Origin: Pedobacter sp.
Lineage (GTDB): Bacteria > Bacteroidota > Bacteroidia > Sphingobacteriales > Sphingobacteriaceae
Reading direction: 5' to 3'
Assembly (NCBI GenBank): GCA_025351765.1
Contig: JANXVH010000172.1
Span: forward strand, 1 to 64,000
DNA: 64,000 nucleotides
Shown: positions 9,752-19,080 of the stretch, in pieces
Layout of the letters: each line of letters opens with the position of its first letter
How positions within the stretch are numbered: position 1 is the first letter of the stretch
Notes under the pieces: generated by a model
Database searches by the model: none
What the model saw: the letters and a program-made list of their open reading frames with translations, nothing else
Told to the model about the DNA's origin: nothing
Position numbers and translations under genes: made by a program

Positions 9752-10906
9752 TTAAAGAAAACTGCCCGACGCCTTTCGGGCAAGACCGGTTACCGTAGCA
9801 GCGCCACGGCCAAAACTGGAACTGGCAGAAGTGATACCGGAGGTAGAAATGATCCAGGTGGAGATACTTGGCACGGTGAACATACAGATCGCGCCGATTA
9901 GGAAAACGATTACTACAGTACCAAAGGAAAGTATCCCGTTCCCCGCAAACCAGGCCAGTTTTTCCAGGCTACCGCTTGTACCGTCTGACCCTACCAACTC
10001 CTTATACTTACTGATCTCAGAGGTCAGCGCGTATTTCTGCATCAGCGCACAGAGGTACATAATGAGATACGCGATGCCGGAATACAGATTAACAGAAATA
10101 AAGCGGGCCACCCAGGTACTGAAGCTGTCCCTAAATGCCGGAAGGATACTGGCGGCTACTGCAAAAGGCCCGAGTATAATCAGGATACTGGAATAAATGA
10201 TCTGGATCATAAAGATAATATAGACCGCGATCCGTAATATCCAGATACCTAATAACTCTACCAATTGCGTCATGAGCAATTGCATACCTACTTGCAACCT
10301 ATTCTTTAACTCAAGCAAAGGCGCAACAACGGTAGAAATCCCCTCCTTAACCGTACTGGTTACCGAATCCCATGCTTTACCATACCAGGTATTCGACTCT
10401 TTTTCAGCAACCTCGGTTTGGGCCTGGTATGTATACAAGGCATTGGCAACTTTAATCATCAGGTCAGCCCTGGTGAAACGCAGATTATCTACGTTACTCT
10501 GCTCACTTTTGAACATTTCCTCTGTTTTGATTGCCACCAGATCCGTGGGAAAGGCAACCATTCTAGCGAAAGCTCCCCACCAGATAATCACCATCGCCAG
10601 CCCAAAAGGCCGAATAAGTGGCATGATCTCCATGCGTTTATCGCCGACCATCATCTCATAAGATTTGATCGCGAAATAGATGATCATAAAGATAGCAGCC
10701 AACGCTTTGGCGTCAACGATGAACATGTCAAAATGGGTCCAGATCGAATCTTTCAGACCGGCGAGGAAAACCATCACGCCTTCTTCGTAAACGCCATTGC
10801 CCTGTAAATATTCAATGGATTTTTTATAATCCGGATCTGCAACCTGGGCATAACAAAATCCGCTTCCCCAAAAAAGGAGGAACCCCAGCAGCGATATTTT
10901 TTTCAT
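9752..10906 (-). CDS. traJ: Conjugative transposon protein TraJ
   Basis: 384 aa polytopic protein with a signal peptide; position between TraK and the upstream tra genes. Confidence 0.8.
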   Translation of the reverse strand: MKKISLLGFLLFWGSGFCYAQVADPDYKKSIEYLQGNGVYEEGVMVFLAGLKDSIWTHFDMFIVDAKALAAIFMIIYFAIKSYEMMVGDKRMEIMPLIRPFGLAMVIIWWGAFARMVAFPTDLVAIKTEEMFKSEQSNVDNLRFTRADLMIKVANALYTYQAQTEVAEKESNTWYGKAWDSVTSTVKEGISTVVAPLLELKNRLQVGMQLLMTQLVELLGIWILRIAVYIIFMIQIIYSSILIILGPFAVAASILPAFRDSFSTWVARFISVNLYSGIAYLIMYLCALMQKYALTSEISKYKELVGSDGTSGSLEKLAWFAGNGILSFGTVVIVFLIGAICMFTVPSISTWIISTSGITSASSSFGRGAATVTGLARKASGSFL

Positions 10907-10996
10907 AAAGTTTTATTTAATGTGAAACTGCCCGAAAACAAAGGGCAAAAAAAATCCCGGCTGATGGCCAGGACGAATGATTTAAGATAATGACTA

Positions 10997-11290
10997 TCAG
11001 GATAACAGCAAAGGGTCCTGCCGGTTATCCCAAAAACAGATGATAAGCACGGTATGGTCGTAGACCGCGTATAACATGGAACAGTTTTTATGGAGCACAC
11101 ATTTTCTGACTTGTGTTTGCTCCTCTGCAACCGCGTACAAATATGGCGTAACGGCAAGCGTTTTAAGGGAACCAGCTACTTTAAGCTTAAACTTTTTCAC
11201 GTAAGCATTGCCCCACCGTGTCCTGAGCTGGGCAACTATACTTTGAAATGTTTCTTCTGCTTCAGGGGTAAACCTGATCTCAAAGTTCAT
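10997..11290 (-). CDS. RelE/ParE-family toxin
   Basis: FEIRFTPEAEETFQSIVAQLRTRWG...LYAVYDHTVLIICFWDNRQDP; overlaps the upstream antitoxin ORF. Confidence 0.8.
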   Translation of the reverse strand: MNFEIRFTPEAEETFQSIVAQLRTRWGNAYVKKFKLKVAGSLKTLAVTPYLYAVAEEQTQVRKCVLHKNCSMLYAVYDHTVLIICFWDNRQDPLLLS

Positions 11291-11496
11291 TATTCCGATA
11301 AATGTTTTTGGGTAAATTCTTCCAGTGAAATACTTTTCCCGGCCTCAAATTGACTGATCCCGCGCCGGATACTTTCTGAAACGTGGGCAGGCAGGGTAAC
11401 GGGTGCTGATTCAAACTGCACCTTCAATGCCTTCAAAACAGCTTTAACCGTTTTCAATTGCTCCGGGCTTTCGGGATGTATCAGAATACTTTCCAT
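11290..11496 (-). CDS. Antitoxin of ParE-type module
   Basis: 68 aa: HVSESIRRGISQFEAGKSISLEEFTQKH; 1-nt overlap with the toxin ORF. Confidence 0.7.
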   Translation of the reverse strand: MESILIHPESPEQLKTVKAVLKALKVQFESAPVTLPAHVSESIRRGISQFEAGKSISLEEFTQKHLSE

Positions 11497-11540
11497 GTAA
11501 ACAAATATACCAAAAATCAGCTACCATCTGCTAGCAAAAT

Positions 11541-12326
11541 TCAATATTTCCGGTCACGCAGTACCTGTTTTGCTATCTCTACATCGTTCTGCGTTGTCCA
11601 GTTAGCGGGCGAAACCAGACCTCCCCTAACCTTTTGCTGCTGTTTGACCATTTGCATATTGATCGCCGCCGTGGCCGTCCGGATTCCCCAGGTCGCTTCC
11701 AGCGTCCGGTATTGTTGCAGCATCCGGTGATAAGCCATGATCCGGGATCCCCTATCCATATCTGTACTTCGTGCCGCGTCAAGGCGTTCCTTCAGCATAT
11801 CCAACTCTTTTTTGTACCAATCCAGCAGGCCTTCTGAAATTACCTTTTGCCGTACAGCATCCGGCAAACCGCTTAAAATCGAAGCGTCTGAATGTTCCAA
11901 AACCGGCTCCAACTCTTTCGCGTAGTACAAGAGCCATAAAGGATCTGCGGCCGTAATCAGCCCGGATTGGTTGCCGATATCAGAAACAGCCGAGTTCCTG
12001 AGGGTATCTGAATGGAGCTTATAACTATTGTCTGTATTATTCATAGTAGCAACCAGTGCGATTCGCTGGGTTTGCGGCCCCGATGGCCCCAGCGGACGCA
12101 GGTCTGTTTTTTTATAGCTGGGCATCTGGCCCCAGGTTAGCCAGTAGTAAGGATTCAAACCCAGGAATCCGCTGGAGGGCTTAAATTTGTTCTTGTCCCA
12201 TTGTTTAAACACCATCCGCTCTTCCTGGTAACGGATAGCCTCATCGTTGATAGAAGTTTGTGCGAAGCTTAATTGTTTGGTCAGCATAACTGACCATAAG
12301 AATAGATATTTGATAAAATTTTTCAT
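11541..12326 (-). CDS. Conjugation protein, TraI/VirB5-like region
   Basis: 261 aa secreted protein ending NDVEIAKQVLRDRKY, similar to the tails of the next three paralogs. Confidence 0.55.
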   Translation of the reverse strand: MKNFIKYLFLWSVMLTKQLSFAQTSINDEAIRYQEERMVFKQWDKNKFKPSSGFLGLNPYYWLTWGQMPSYKKTDLRPLGPSGPQTQRIALVATMNNTDNSYKLHSDTLRNSAVSDIGNQSGLITAADPLWLLYYAKELEPVLEHSDASILSGLPDAVRQKVISEGLLDWYKKELDMLKERLDAARSTDMDRGSRIMAYHRMLQQYRTLEATWGIRTATAAINMQMVKQQQKVRGGLVSPANWTTQNDVEIAKQVLRDRKY

Positions 12327-13021
12327 GGTTTTAAGTATTTAGCGTTTCTGATAATTTCATTAACCGTATTCCGGTCATTATTGATATAGCCTTCATAAGG
12401 ATTGATACTGGCTATGATACCCCGTTCTTTTGCCCAGAACATTGCCTTCCATCCTCCATAGGCCATGCCGTCAATAATCTGCAACTCCTGCCGAACATGA
12501 TTTAGAAGTTCATCCCGGCTATTGTAGTTAGCCAGTATGTTACTACCTTCCTTGAGAACAAATTTGGATACGTCACCAACAAGCCGGGTTGCCCTACCCC
12601 TGATCTGCCCGGCATAACTTTCAGCGAACAGCAGGAGATATGGCTGGGCCTTAGCTAATTCTATCGACTGATTGGTATAGCGAAGAATATCGGCTGTAAT
12701 AACCGCGAGGTCTTTAACCACCAGGCCATTTTTCAATGCTGAATTTATATTGGAAAGGCCTTCATAGATCATGGTTTGCGCCAACACCACAGATCCTGTG
12801 TTCGTGTTAATCGTCTGTAGATTTTTATTGATCTTGTCCAGGTAATTACTGTGGGAGATCTCCGCGGCGGATTGTACAGCTCCGTTCTCTATAACGGCTG
12901 CAGTATGTTTGTAATCCACAACGATTTCGTAGCCCTGGGCAAAAGCATCCAAATTAAAGCTAACCAACAGCATCAATAGCGACAGTTTCATAGCTAAGCA
13001 ATTAAGAATTAAATATTTCAT
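12323..13021 (-). CDS. VirB5-like secreted conjugation protein, paralog 1
   Basis: 232 aa, signal peptide, tail NPYEGYINNDRNTVNEIIRNAKYLKP. Confidence 0.6.
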   Translation of the reverse strand: MKYLILNCLAMKLSLLMLLVSFNLDAFAQGYEIVVDYKHTAAVIENGAVQSAAEISHSNYLDKINKNLQTINTNTGSVVLAQTMIYEGLSNINSALKNGLVVKDLAVITADILRYTNQSIELAKAQPYLLLFAESYAGQIRGRATRLVGDVSKFVLKEGSNILANYNSRDELLNHVRQELQIIDGMAYGGWKAMFWAKERGIIASINPYEGYINNDRNTVNEIIRNAKYLKP

Positions 13022-13692
13022 TGTTTCAGGTATTTAGCGTTATTAATAATATCTCTGACAATAACTTTGTCCTGGTCGATATAATTTTGAAATGGGTTTA
13101 CCGAGCGGATCAGTGAAGCCAAGTTGCCGTAACGAACGCTATTGACCAGATTTCCAGATAAGTCCTGAATGTTACTTAATTCAAATAGGATATAATCAAA
13201 CAATATCTTGCGGTCAGATGCTTTCATCTGGTTCACATCCCCAATGCTTAGGCAGAGACCAACGAGATACCGGATCAGCATCTGGGCCTTATCCGCGAAT
13301 TGAATCTCCGTTTTATAGGCCAGTGCGAGTATGGCTGGATTGTCCCGCGCCAGCGCGTACAATTCAGATTGGTTACTGATAATCCTGCTGACCATTGGCT
13401 CGGCGTCGATCCCAACATTAGCCGCATTAATAGCAGTACCTAAAGTGCTATACCGTTGTTGAATGGTTCGGTAGGTATTTTTAAGTTTATCGAGCATGGT
13501 CTTATTTCCATATTCTTCCGCAGTATTCCTGAACTGCCGGTCCCGGGCGGTCTTCTGTAGTTTGTTTTCTGATTTGGATTCACCAACCAGTTGCCAAATC
13601 CCGGGTATGTTTAATGCTTTCTGCTGCCCGAAAGCAGACGCCGCATTCAGTAATAACCAAATGGGGCAAATAATAAATAATCTTGTGATCAT
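13018..13692 (-). CDS. VirB5-like secreted conjugation protein, paralog 2
   Basis: 224 aa, signal peptide, tail NPFQNYIDQDKVIVRDIINNAKYLKQ. Confidence 0.6.
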   Translation of the reverse strand: MITRLFIICPIWLLLNAASAFGQQKALNIPGIWQLVGESKSENKLQKTARDRQFRNTAEEYGNKTMLDKLKNTYRTIQQRYSTLGTAINAANVGIDAEPMVSRIISNQSELYALARDNPAILALAYKTEIQFADKAQMLIRYLVGLCLSIGDVNQMKASDRKILFDYILFELSNIQDLSGNLVNSVRYGNLASLIRSVNPFQNYIDQDKVIVRDIINNAKYLKQ

Positions 13693-14351
13693 CGTTTTAT
13701 ATATTTGGCTTCGGTTAACACACTATTGGCGATCTGTACATCCATATTTTGCCATTCGGCCCAGGGATTAAGAGATTTCCAGATACCACGCATTTTTGCC
13801 CAGTACATGGTCCGCTGCATACCATAGGCAATCCCCCTTAAAATGCGGAGCTCATCAACGATGTGGTTAAGCAGTTTTGCTCTTTCCCCGGAATCCATCA
13901 GGTTAGATTTGCCACCTTTCAGCACAAAAGCGCTGACATCCGCAGCGAGCCTGATTGCACGGTTCTCGAAATCCCGCGCGCCGCTTTCAGCGAATAAAAG
14001 CAGAATCGGGTCCGACTTCGCAGTTTTAACGGCCAGTTCAAGATCATTGACGATATCGACCCCTGTTTCAGCAATATCTTTGATCGTGCCAATGCTATTG
14101 ATAACTCCCGCAACTTCGCTGAGCCCTTTATAGATTTTATCCTGCATGTTATTGACGATTATCAGCTGTCCGGTTACAGCCAGTTGTCCGCGCTCAATGG
14201 CACTCAGGTTATTATTAGTCGTATTTAGCTGCCCGTCAATAACGAGGCTGTGAGATAACATTGCTGCGGCTGTAACCGGATCAACATACAGCGATTGAGC
14301 ATAAGTAGTTCCAGCTGCTAAAAGCAGCAAAATAAACAGGCACTTTTTCAT
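13689..14351 (-). CDS. VirB5-like secreted conjugation protein, paralog 3
   Basis: 220 aa, signal peptide, tail NPWAEWQNMDVQIANSVLTEAKYIKR. Confidence 0.6.
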   Translation of the reverse strand: MKKCLFILLLLAAGTTYAQSLYVDPVTAAAMLSHSLVIDGQLNTTNNNLSAIERGQLAVTGQLIIVNNMQDKIYKGLSEVAGVINSIGTIKDIAETGVDIVNDLELAVKTAKSDPILLLFAESGARDFENRAIRLAADVSAFVLKGGKSNLMDSGERAKLLNHIVDELRILRGIAYGMQRTMYWAKMRGIWKSLNPWAEWQNMDVQIANSVLTEAKYIKR

Positions 14352-14368
14352 AAAAATTGATTTAATGG

Positions 14369-16810
14369 TTAATGGACGGGTACACCTGCCTGATTGACAC
14401 GTTTGATAAAATCCCCCAGTTGCAAGCCGCTATTTTGCATGTCTTTAATGAATTCATCGAGGCCGGATGGATAGGAACCAAAAGCGTTAGTGTAGACCTC
14501 CACAGCAGATTTTTCAGGCTTCTCCGTTGTATAGGTCAAATACTGGGATAGCGATACTTCTACACCATACACTTCGCCGACGGAGCCCCTGCGGATATAT
14601 ACCTCTTTGAAACGGCCCCGGTCTTCTTTATTATCCAGCTGGTTGATGGTGAAGATCTTGCGGCGTTCGGTCTCGTTGATAGACAATAAAGCGGCGATCT
14701 CGTTATAATTATCCTTGAACTTGGTCTGGTCGAGCAAACAGATCGTATCCGAGTTATTGATAATACTGTCTTTGACCACCGCGTTACCGATGATATCGCC
14801 CAACTCCTGCGTTACCACAATGGCTTCGCCCCAGAACTTCCGTACTGTTTTATAGAGGTACAAAAGATATCCGGCCATAAGCGGACTGGCGATAGCTTTC
14901 CAGGCCTCTTCAACAATTAGGCATTTCCGTTGTGTTTTTCTGAAACGCATTTTCTGGATAAATACATCCATAATGATTAGGGTAACAATGGGAAACAAAA
15001 TTTTCGATTCCTTGATACTGTCAATTTCGAAGACAATAAAACGCTCCGTAAATAAAGACTTATCTGCCTCTTTGTTCAGAATTGTCGCGAATTCCCCACC
15101 TTTATAAAACTTCTTTAATACGTAACGGAATTCATCCAAATCAAACGGAATATTTTCCTCTGTCCTTATCTCTGGGATCTTTTTGATGGCAAACTCATAA
15201 AAGGTATCAAACTTCAACTCCCCTTTTTCTGAAAAGAATTTGCTATAGTAAGCGGAGATCACATTAGCGATCACATCACGTTCGACCGGGCTGAACGTCC
15301 CCTCAGCCCCCTTCCAGGCAACACCGATCAGTGTACAGAGGAAATCTTTTTTTTCAATATTGTATTCAGATTCGTCGATCTGGAAAGGGTTCATGGTGAT
15401 CGGCTCCTTTTCGGTGTACGTTATATACTTTCCCTTATAGTAAGAACAAAGCCCGGAATACGAATCACCGGTGTCAACAATGACCATATCCATATTATAT
15501 AACATGTACTGTTCTGCAAAGCTGTTGACAAAGTAAGATTTACCAGAACCTGATGGACCTAAAACAAACTTATTCCTATTGTTAATCCGCCCGGTTCTCA
15601 TAGGATAGTCAGCCGGGTCGATCCCAACGGGGATACCCTGCCTATCCGTAAAACGGATCAGGAAATCCGAAGGCTCATCCGCGGGCAGTGATTCTTTAAA
15701 AAAGAAGCATACCGCCGCATCGCTGGTCGTCAGGAACCAATCATAATGCTGAATTTCTACTGCGTTGCCGGGAAGGGCAGAACGGAAAAGTTCCAGTTGG
15801 TTATAAGCACTTTTGCTCGCGAGAATTCCAAGTTGGAAAAGCGAATTTTCAATAAAATTGCAGGCTTTTTGTAGCTGAGTTTCCGGAGCGCATACCAGGA
15901 TATTAAAATGACAGTTCACCAGTAACTGACTTTCCCTGGCGACATCTTTTAACAACAGATCGATATCCTCCACACAGAGATCGTTTGCCGGGTCAGGAAT
16001 CCCGGAATGCTGTTTTTTCTTTCTTTCCAGTTTGCGTAAGGTGGCCACCTGGACCGGGATTTCGATCAGCTGGTTGAATATAATCACTTCGTAACCTGGA
16101 ACCTTAAATAAAAACGATAGAAAATCCACGGGAAACCCCCGCATGGTTTCCTTATCATTCAATTCCACGTACGTACCAACTTCCTGGGGCAGGTCAATGC
16201 TGTCCACATCGACGAGGCTGATGCTCCTGCATTGCAAATTCCCCATCCTGATCTCCGAATCATTTGCACTCAGGTTATTTAATGCGATAGGTTGCTTATT
16301 GAAGGTCATACTTAAGACTTGTAAAACAAAAAGGTTGATCTCTTTTTCCCTTAATAATACAGGGGCTGTTTTGGCAGCCGTCAATACATCCAACACTTTA
16401 TTGATCGTTTGCCGGAATTCTACCAGTGCTTTGGCATTAAATACATAAAATGCGCTTTTTTTTATCTGCCGCGTAATGGTTAGGTAAGTGGTTGTCTTTG
16501 CAAAGGAGCGGCCTGCAAAATGTTCGTTATACTTTTTTTGAAGGTATTCTTCGGCCGGCTTATCCGGAAACGCAGAGCGGCTGATGATGTCTTGTTTCTG
16601 AAGAATATAGCCATCTCCAAGCATTTTAACTATACTGATGACCAGTGCATGAAACTCGTCATAACCAGAGGGGGATGCCGAGAACCGAACGACAGGATTG
16701 ATCAGGCTGATGATAACAGAATATTCACCGTTGAGCCCAATCAAAAGGTCAAACTCTCCGCTGGTATCCACTCCGGCATAGGGTATTTTAAAAACTTTCT
16801 TTGCGGCCAT
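14369..16810 (-). CDS. traG: TraG-family conjugation ATPase (VirB4-like)
   Basis: 813 aa; Walker A VLGPSGSGKSYFVNSFAEQY, RKCLIVEEAWKAIASPLMAGYLLYLYKTVRKFWGEAIVVTQEL. Confidence 0.9.
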   Translation of the reverse strand: MAAKKVFKIPYAGVDTSGEFDLLIGLNGEYSVIISLINPVVRFSASPSGYDEFHALVISIVKMLGDGYILQKQDIISRSAFPDKPAEEYLQKKYNEHFAGRSFAKTTTYLTITRQIKKSAFYVFNAKALVEFRQTINKVLDVLTAAKTAPVLLREKEINLFVLQVLSMTFNKQPIALNNLSANDSEIRMGNLQCRSISLVDVDSIDLPQEVGTYVELNDKETMRGFPVDFLSFLFKVPGYEVIIFNQLIEIPVQVATLRKLERKKKQHSGIPDPANDLCVEDIDLLLKDVARESQLLVNCHFNILVCAPETQLQKACNFIENSLFQLGILASKSAYNQLELFRSALPGNAVEIQHYDWFLTTSDAAVCFFFKESLPADEPSDFLIRFTDRQGIPVGIDPADYPMRTGRINNRNKFVLGPSGSGKSYFVNSFAEQYMLYNMDMVIVDTGDSYSGLCSYYKGKYITYTEKEPITMNPFQIDESEYNIEKKDFLCTLIGVAWKGAEGTFSPVERDVIANVISAYYSKFFSEKGELKFDTFYEFAIKKIPEIRTEENIPFDLDEFRYVLKKFYKGGEFATILNKEADKSLFTERFIVFEIDSIKESKILFPIVTLIIMDVFIQKMRFRKTQRKCLIVEEAWKAIASPLMAGYLLYLYKTVRKFWGEAIVVTQELGDIIGNAVVKDSIINNSDTICLLDQTKFKDNYNEIAALLSINETERRKIFTINQLDNKEDRGRFKEVYIRRGSVGEVYGVEVSLSQYLTYTTEKPEKSAVEVYTNAFGSYPSGLDEFIKDMQNSGLQLGDFIKRVNQAGVPVH

Positions 16811-17084
16811 AATGGTTGATCTGATTAATAATATAAATTCCGTTGGTGCGGGTCTTCCCGTGTAGACCCTGTTTTTGCCGGCTGGCGGTATAAAGCAGGC
16901 CGCCTACGATACAGCCAATCAAAACCAAAGCACCAAGCCACATATTAATTAGGGACATGACCAAAGCGCCCAGCACCAAACCGGTCAAAAGGGAAGCTAA
17001 TCCCCAGTAAATAAATTTTCCTTTGAAGCCGCGAAAGATAAGGGGCTTCTGCAGCCCCTTATATACAGCAAACCGCTTCCCCAT
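16788..17084 (-). CDS. traF: TraF (DUF4133) membrane protein
   Basis: MGKRFAVYKGLQKPLIFRGFKGKFIYWG; start trimmed from the 17150 ORF; ATG overlaps the TraE stop by 1 nt. Confidence 0.8.
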   Translation of the reverse strand: MGKRFAVYKGLQKPLIFRGFKGKFIYWGLASLLTGLVLGALVMSLINMWLGALVLIGCIVGGLLYTASRQKQGLHGKTRTNGIYIINQINHYGRKESF

Positions 17085-17386
17085 TATAAACCGAAGAAAG
17101 CTTTGATCACCAGTGCTGATACCACCAGGAACACACAGGATCCACCCCATCCCATGAGTTCTTTATTGATATCCTGATCCCCGGAATTCCATTTGGAATA
17201 TACCCGGATGGCACCAACAATGCCGACGATACCACCGATAACCAGTGTGATGTTAGTCACCGGGGCTATATAGGTTTTGAGTGTGGTCGTGGCCGTATTC
17301 AGGCCATTTACACCATTTTGCGCAAAGGCTGGTACGGATAGGGCAAGCAATAATGCTGAAGCCCAGATTTTTTTTGTTCTGTTCAT
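17084..17386 (-). CDS. traE: TraE (DUF4134) pilin-like small membrane protein
   Basis: Signal peptide plus two TM; GLNTATTTLKTYIAPVTNITLVIGGIVGIVGAIRVYSKWNSGDQDINKELMGWGG. Confidence 0.85.
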   Translation of the reverse strand: MNRTKKIWASALLLALSVPAFAQNGVNGLNTATTTLKTYIAPVTNITLVIGGIVGIVGAIRVYSKWNSGDQDINKELMGWGGSCVFLVVSALVIKAFFGL

Positions 17387-17435
17387 TTGTTATTGGGTTT
17401 ATTAAAAATTTATTTGAGATTTTTTAGGCATAAAA

Positions 17436-17463
17436 AAAGCGGCCTCCTGTATGGAGCCGCTTG
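17436..17463 (-). terminator. Rho-independent terminator between two DUF4134 genes
   Basis: Minus strand AAGCGGCTCC-ATACAG-GAGGCCGCTT followed by TTTTT. Confidence 0.7.
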
Positions 17464-17485
17464 TTAAAAGGAGGCAAAAAAAGGG

Positions 17486-17782
17486 CTAAATGCCGAATAC
17501 CGCCTGGAGGAAAGCCCCGGCGATCACCATAAAAAAAGAGGCAAAGAACCAAGCCGCCACATCATTGGTTATCCGTTCTTTACCCATCTGCCAGTTATGA
17601 TAAATCTTCACTGCGCCGACAATGCCGAATAGGCCGGCCAGCACCAGCGAAAAATCAACCGCAGAAAAGAACGAGGATGTAAGGTTTTGCTTTGCCTGTT
17701 GCATTTCGTCAATACCTGGCTGCGCATGAGCCGGAAATGGGATAAAAAGCAAGCTGGCTGGGATAAGCTTCAGGTATTTCAT
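17486..17782 (-). CDS. Second DUF4134/TraE-like protein
   Basis: 98 aa; same layout as TraE (FSLVLAGLFGIVGAVKIYHNWQMGKERITNDVAAWF). Confidence 0.75.
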   Translation of the reverse strand: MKYLKLIPASLLFIPFPAHAQPGIDEMQQAKQNLTSSFFSAVDFSLVLAGLFGIVGAVKIYHNWQMGKERITNDVAAWFFASFFMVIAGAFLQAVFGI

Positions 17783-17784
17783 AG

Positions 17785-18105
17785 CTAATAGCTTACCTGG
17801 CCGGTATATACGATGGATTCCTTTCGGGCCAGGCTGAATAGCTCCCTGATCAGAACACCACCGGAAGCAATGATCGCTGATCCTCCCTGACTATTTCCTG
17901 CCTTCGATTCGGTTGCGGGTAATGAAATACTTTGTTCCTCCATAACTATCCGTTGTGGAGACTCAATCTCTGAAAACGTCAGTTCATTTACCCAACCCTG
18001 AGCATCAGGTTTATTTCCTGTGCGGAGGAAGTCAGCAAAAATAATGACCAGGTAATAAATTGCGTATATGCAAGCGATCCAAAGAAAAAAATGTAACCAG
18101 TTCAT
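17785..18105 (-). CDS. Hypothetical conjugative element membrane protein
   Basis: 106 aa, N-terminal TM. Confidence 0.55.
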   Translation of the reverse strand: MNWLHFFLWIACIYAIYYLVIIFADFLRTGNKPDAQGWVNELTFSEIESPQRIVMEEQSISLPATESKAGNSQGGSAIIASGGVLIRELFSLARKESIVYTGQVSY

Positions 18106-18437
18106 AATTCCAATTGTTGAATATATTGTTTGATGATTATTTTAAGTTCCGGGTGCTGTTCAAATAGCCGCCGGACCGAATAGGCTACCAGCCTGGTGAC
18201 TTCCACGCCTGTTGCCATTTTAAAGTAGTGCAGCATTTGGGCCGTTTGTGCATCAAACCGGGCGTGCACCATACTTTTGTGACCCGAAATATCATAACCC
18301 CGGAGTAACTCGACGATTTCCAGCGCTTCAGCCTTGTTTTGCTTTTTCTTTACGGCGACCGGTTTCGGGGCCACCAGTGCCTCGGGCTGATTAATTTTTC
18401 CACGGATCTGATCCGCGAGGGATTTAATTTCATTCAT
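18102..18437 (-). CDS. Small DNA-binding-like accessory protein (TraB/DUF3408-like position)
   Basis: 111 aa; follows the ParA-like gene, overlap of stop/start. Confidence 0.5.
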   Translation of the reverse strand: MNEIKSLADQIRGKINQPEALVAPKPVAVKKKQNKAEALEIVELLRGYDISGHKSMVHARFDAQTAQMLHYFKMATGVEVTRLVAYSVRRLFEQHPELKIIIKQYIQQLEL

Positions 18438-19063
18438 TAGTTGTTTTTTAGGTATTGTTCGTAGATCTGTTTAAATACGGGCAAAATGACCGGGTAGACG
18501 GAAAGCGGGGTCATCATGGTATTGGTACGCTGGAAATCGATCCGATCAGGTAAGGATTGGGTCAGGCTGCCGAATTTGGCCAACTGCGCGTCGACATCGG
18601 CTTGGGTTTCGTATTTGACATTCGCCTTAATCCGGTTGGGAACATAAACGATATTGACCTGCGGGTTAATTTTTGTTAGTACGACTGAGAATAATATGGT
18701 GGATTCAAAACTAAATTCATCATATGCAAAGGGGCAAACGACCAGGTCAGCAGATTGAAATACGGGTATCAGTCCATCATCGTCCAGCTTACCCGGAAGA
18801 TCTATTAAAATGATGTCCTGAGAATTGCCTGTTAATACTTCCAACAGATCGGGGTAATCCTCCAGCGCGGCCGCGATGACCTCGTAAGGCTCCTCATTTT
18901 CAAGCAACTTGGCTTTTTCGAATTTCTGGGCGATGGATTGCTGGTAATCCATATCAATGACTGTGACTTTACTTTTTTTGGCCAGTGTGAGGTAGTTCGC
19001 CAGCAATAATGTAAGCGTGCTTTTCCCTGAGCCACCTTTTTGGTTCCCGATGATTATGATCAT
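18437..19063 (-). CDS. traA: ParA/TraA-type ATPase
   Basis: IIGNQKGGSGKSTLTLLLANYL deviant Walker A; VTVIDMDYQQSIAQKFEKA. Confidence 0.85.
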   Translation of the reverse strand: MIIIIGNQKGGSGKSTLTLLLANYLTLAKKSKVTVIDMDYQQSIAQKFEKAKLLENEEPYEVIAAALEDYPDLLEVLTGNSQDIILIDLPGKLDDDGLIPVFQSADLVVCPFAYDEFSFESTILFSVVLTKINPQVNIVYVPNRIKANVKYETQADVDAQLAKFGSLTQSLPDRIDFQRTNTMMTPLSVYPVILPVFKQIYEQYLKNN

Positions 19064-19080
19064 AAAATAGTTATTTAAGT

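Noticed and set aside
10903-11157. 84 aa minus ORF overlapping the ParE-like toxin
   Set aside because: Out-of-frame shadow of the toxin gene.
4626-16819. Many plus-strand ORFs of 60-160 aa antisense to tra genes (e.g. 4804-5283, 8013-8396)
   Set aside because: Shadow frames of confident minus-strand genes.
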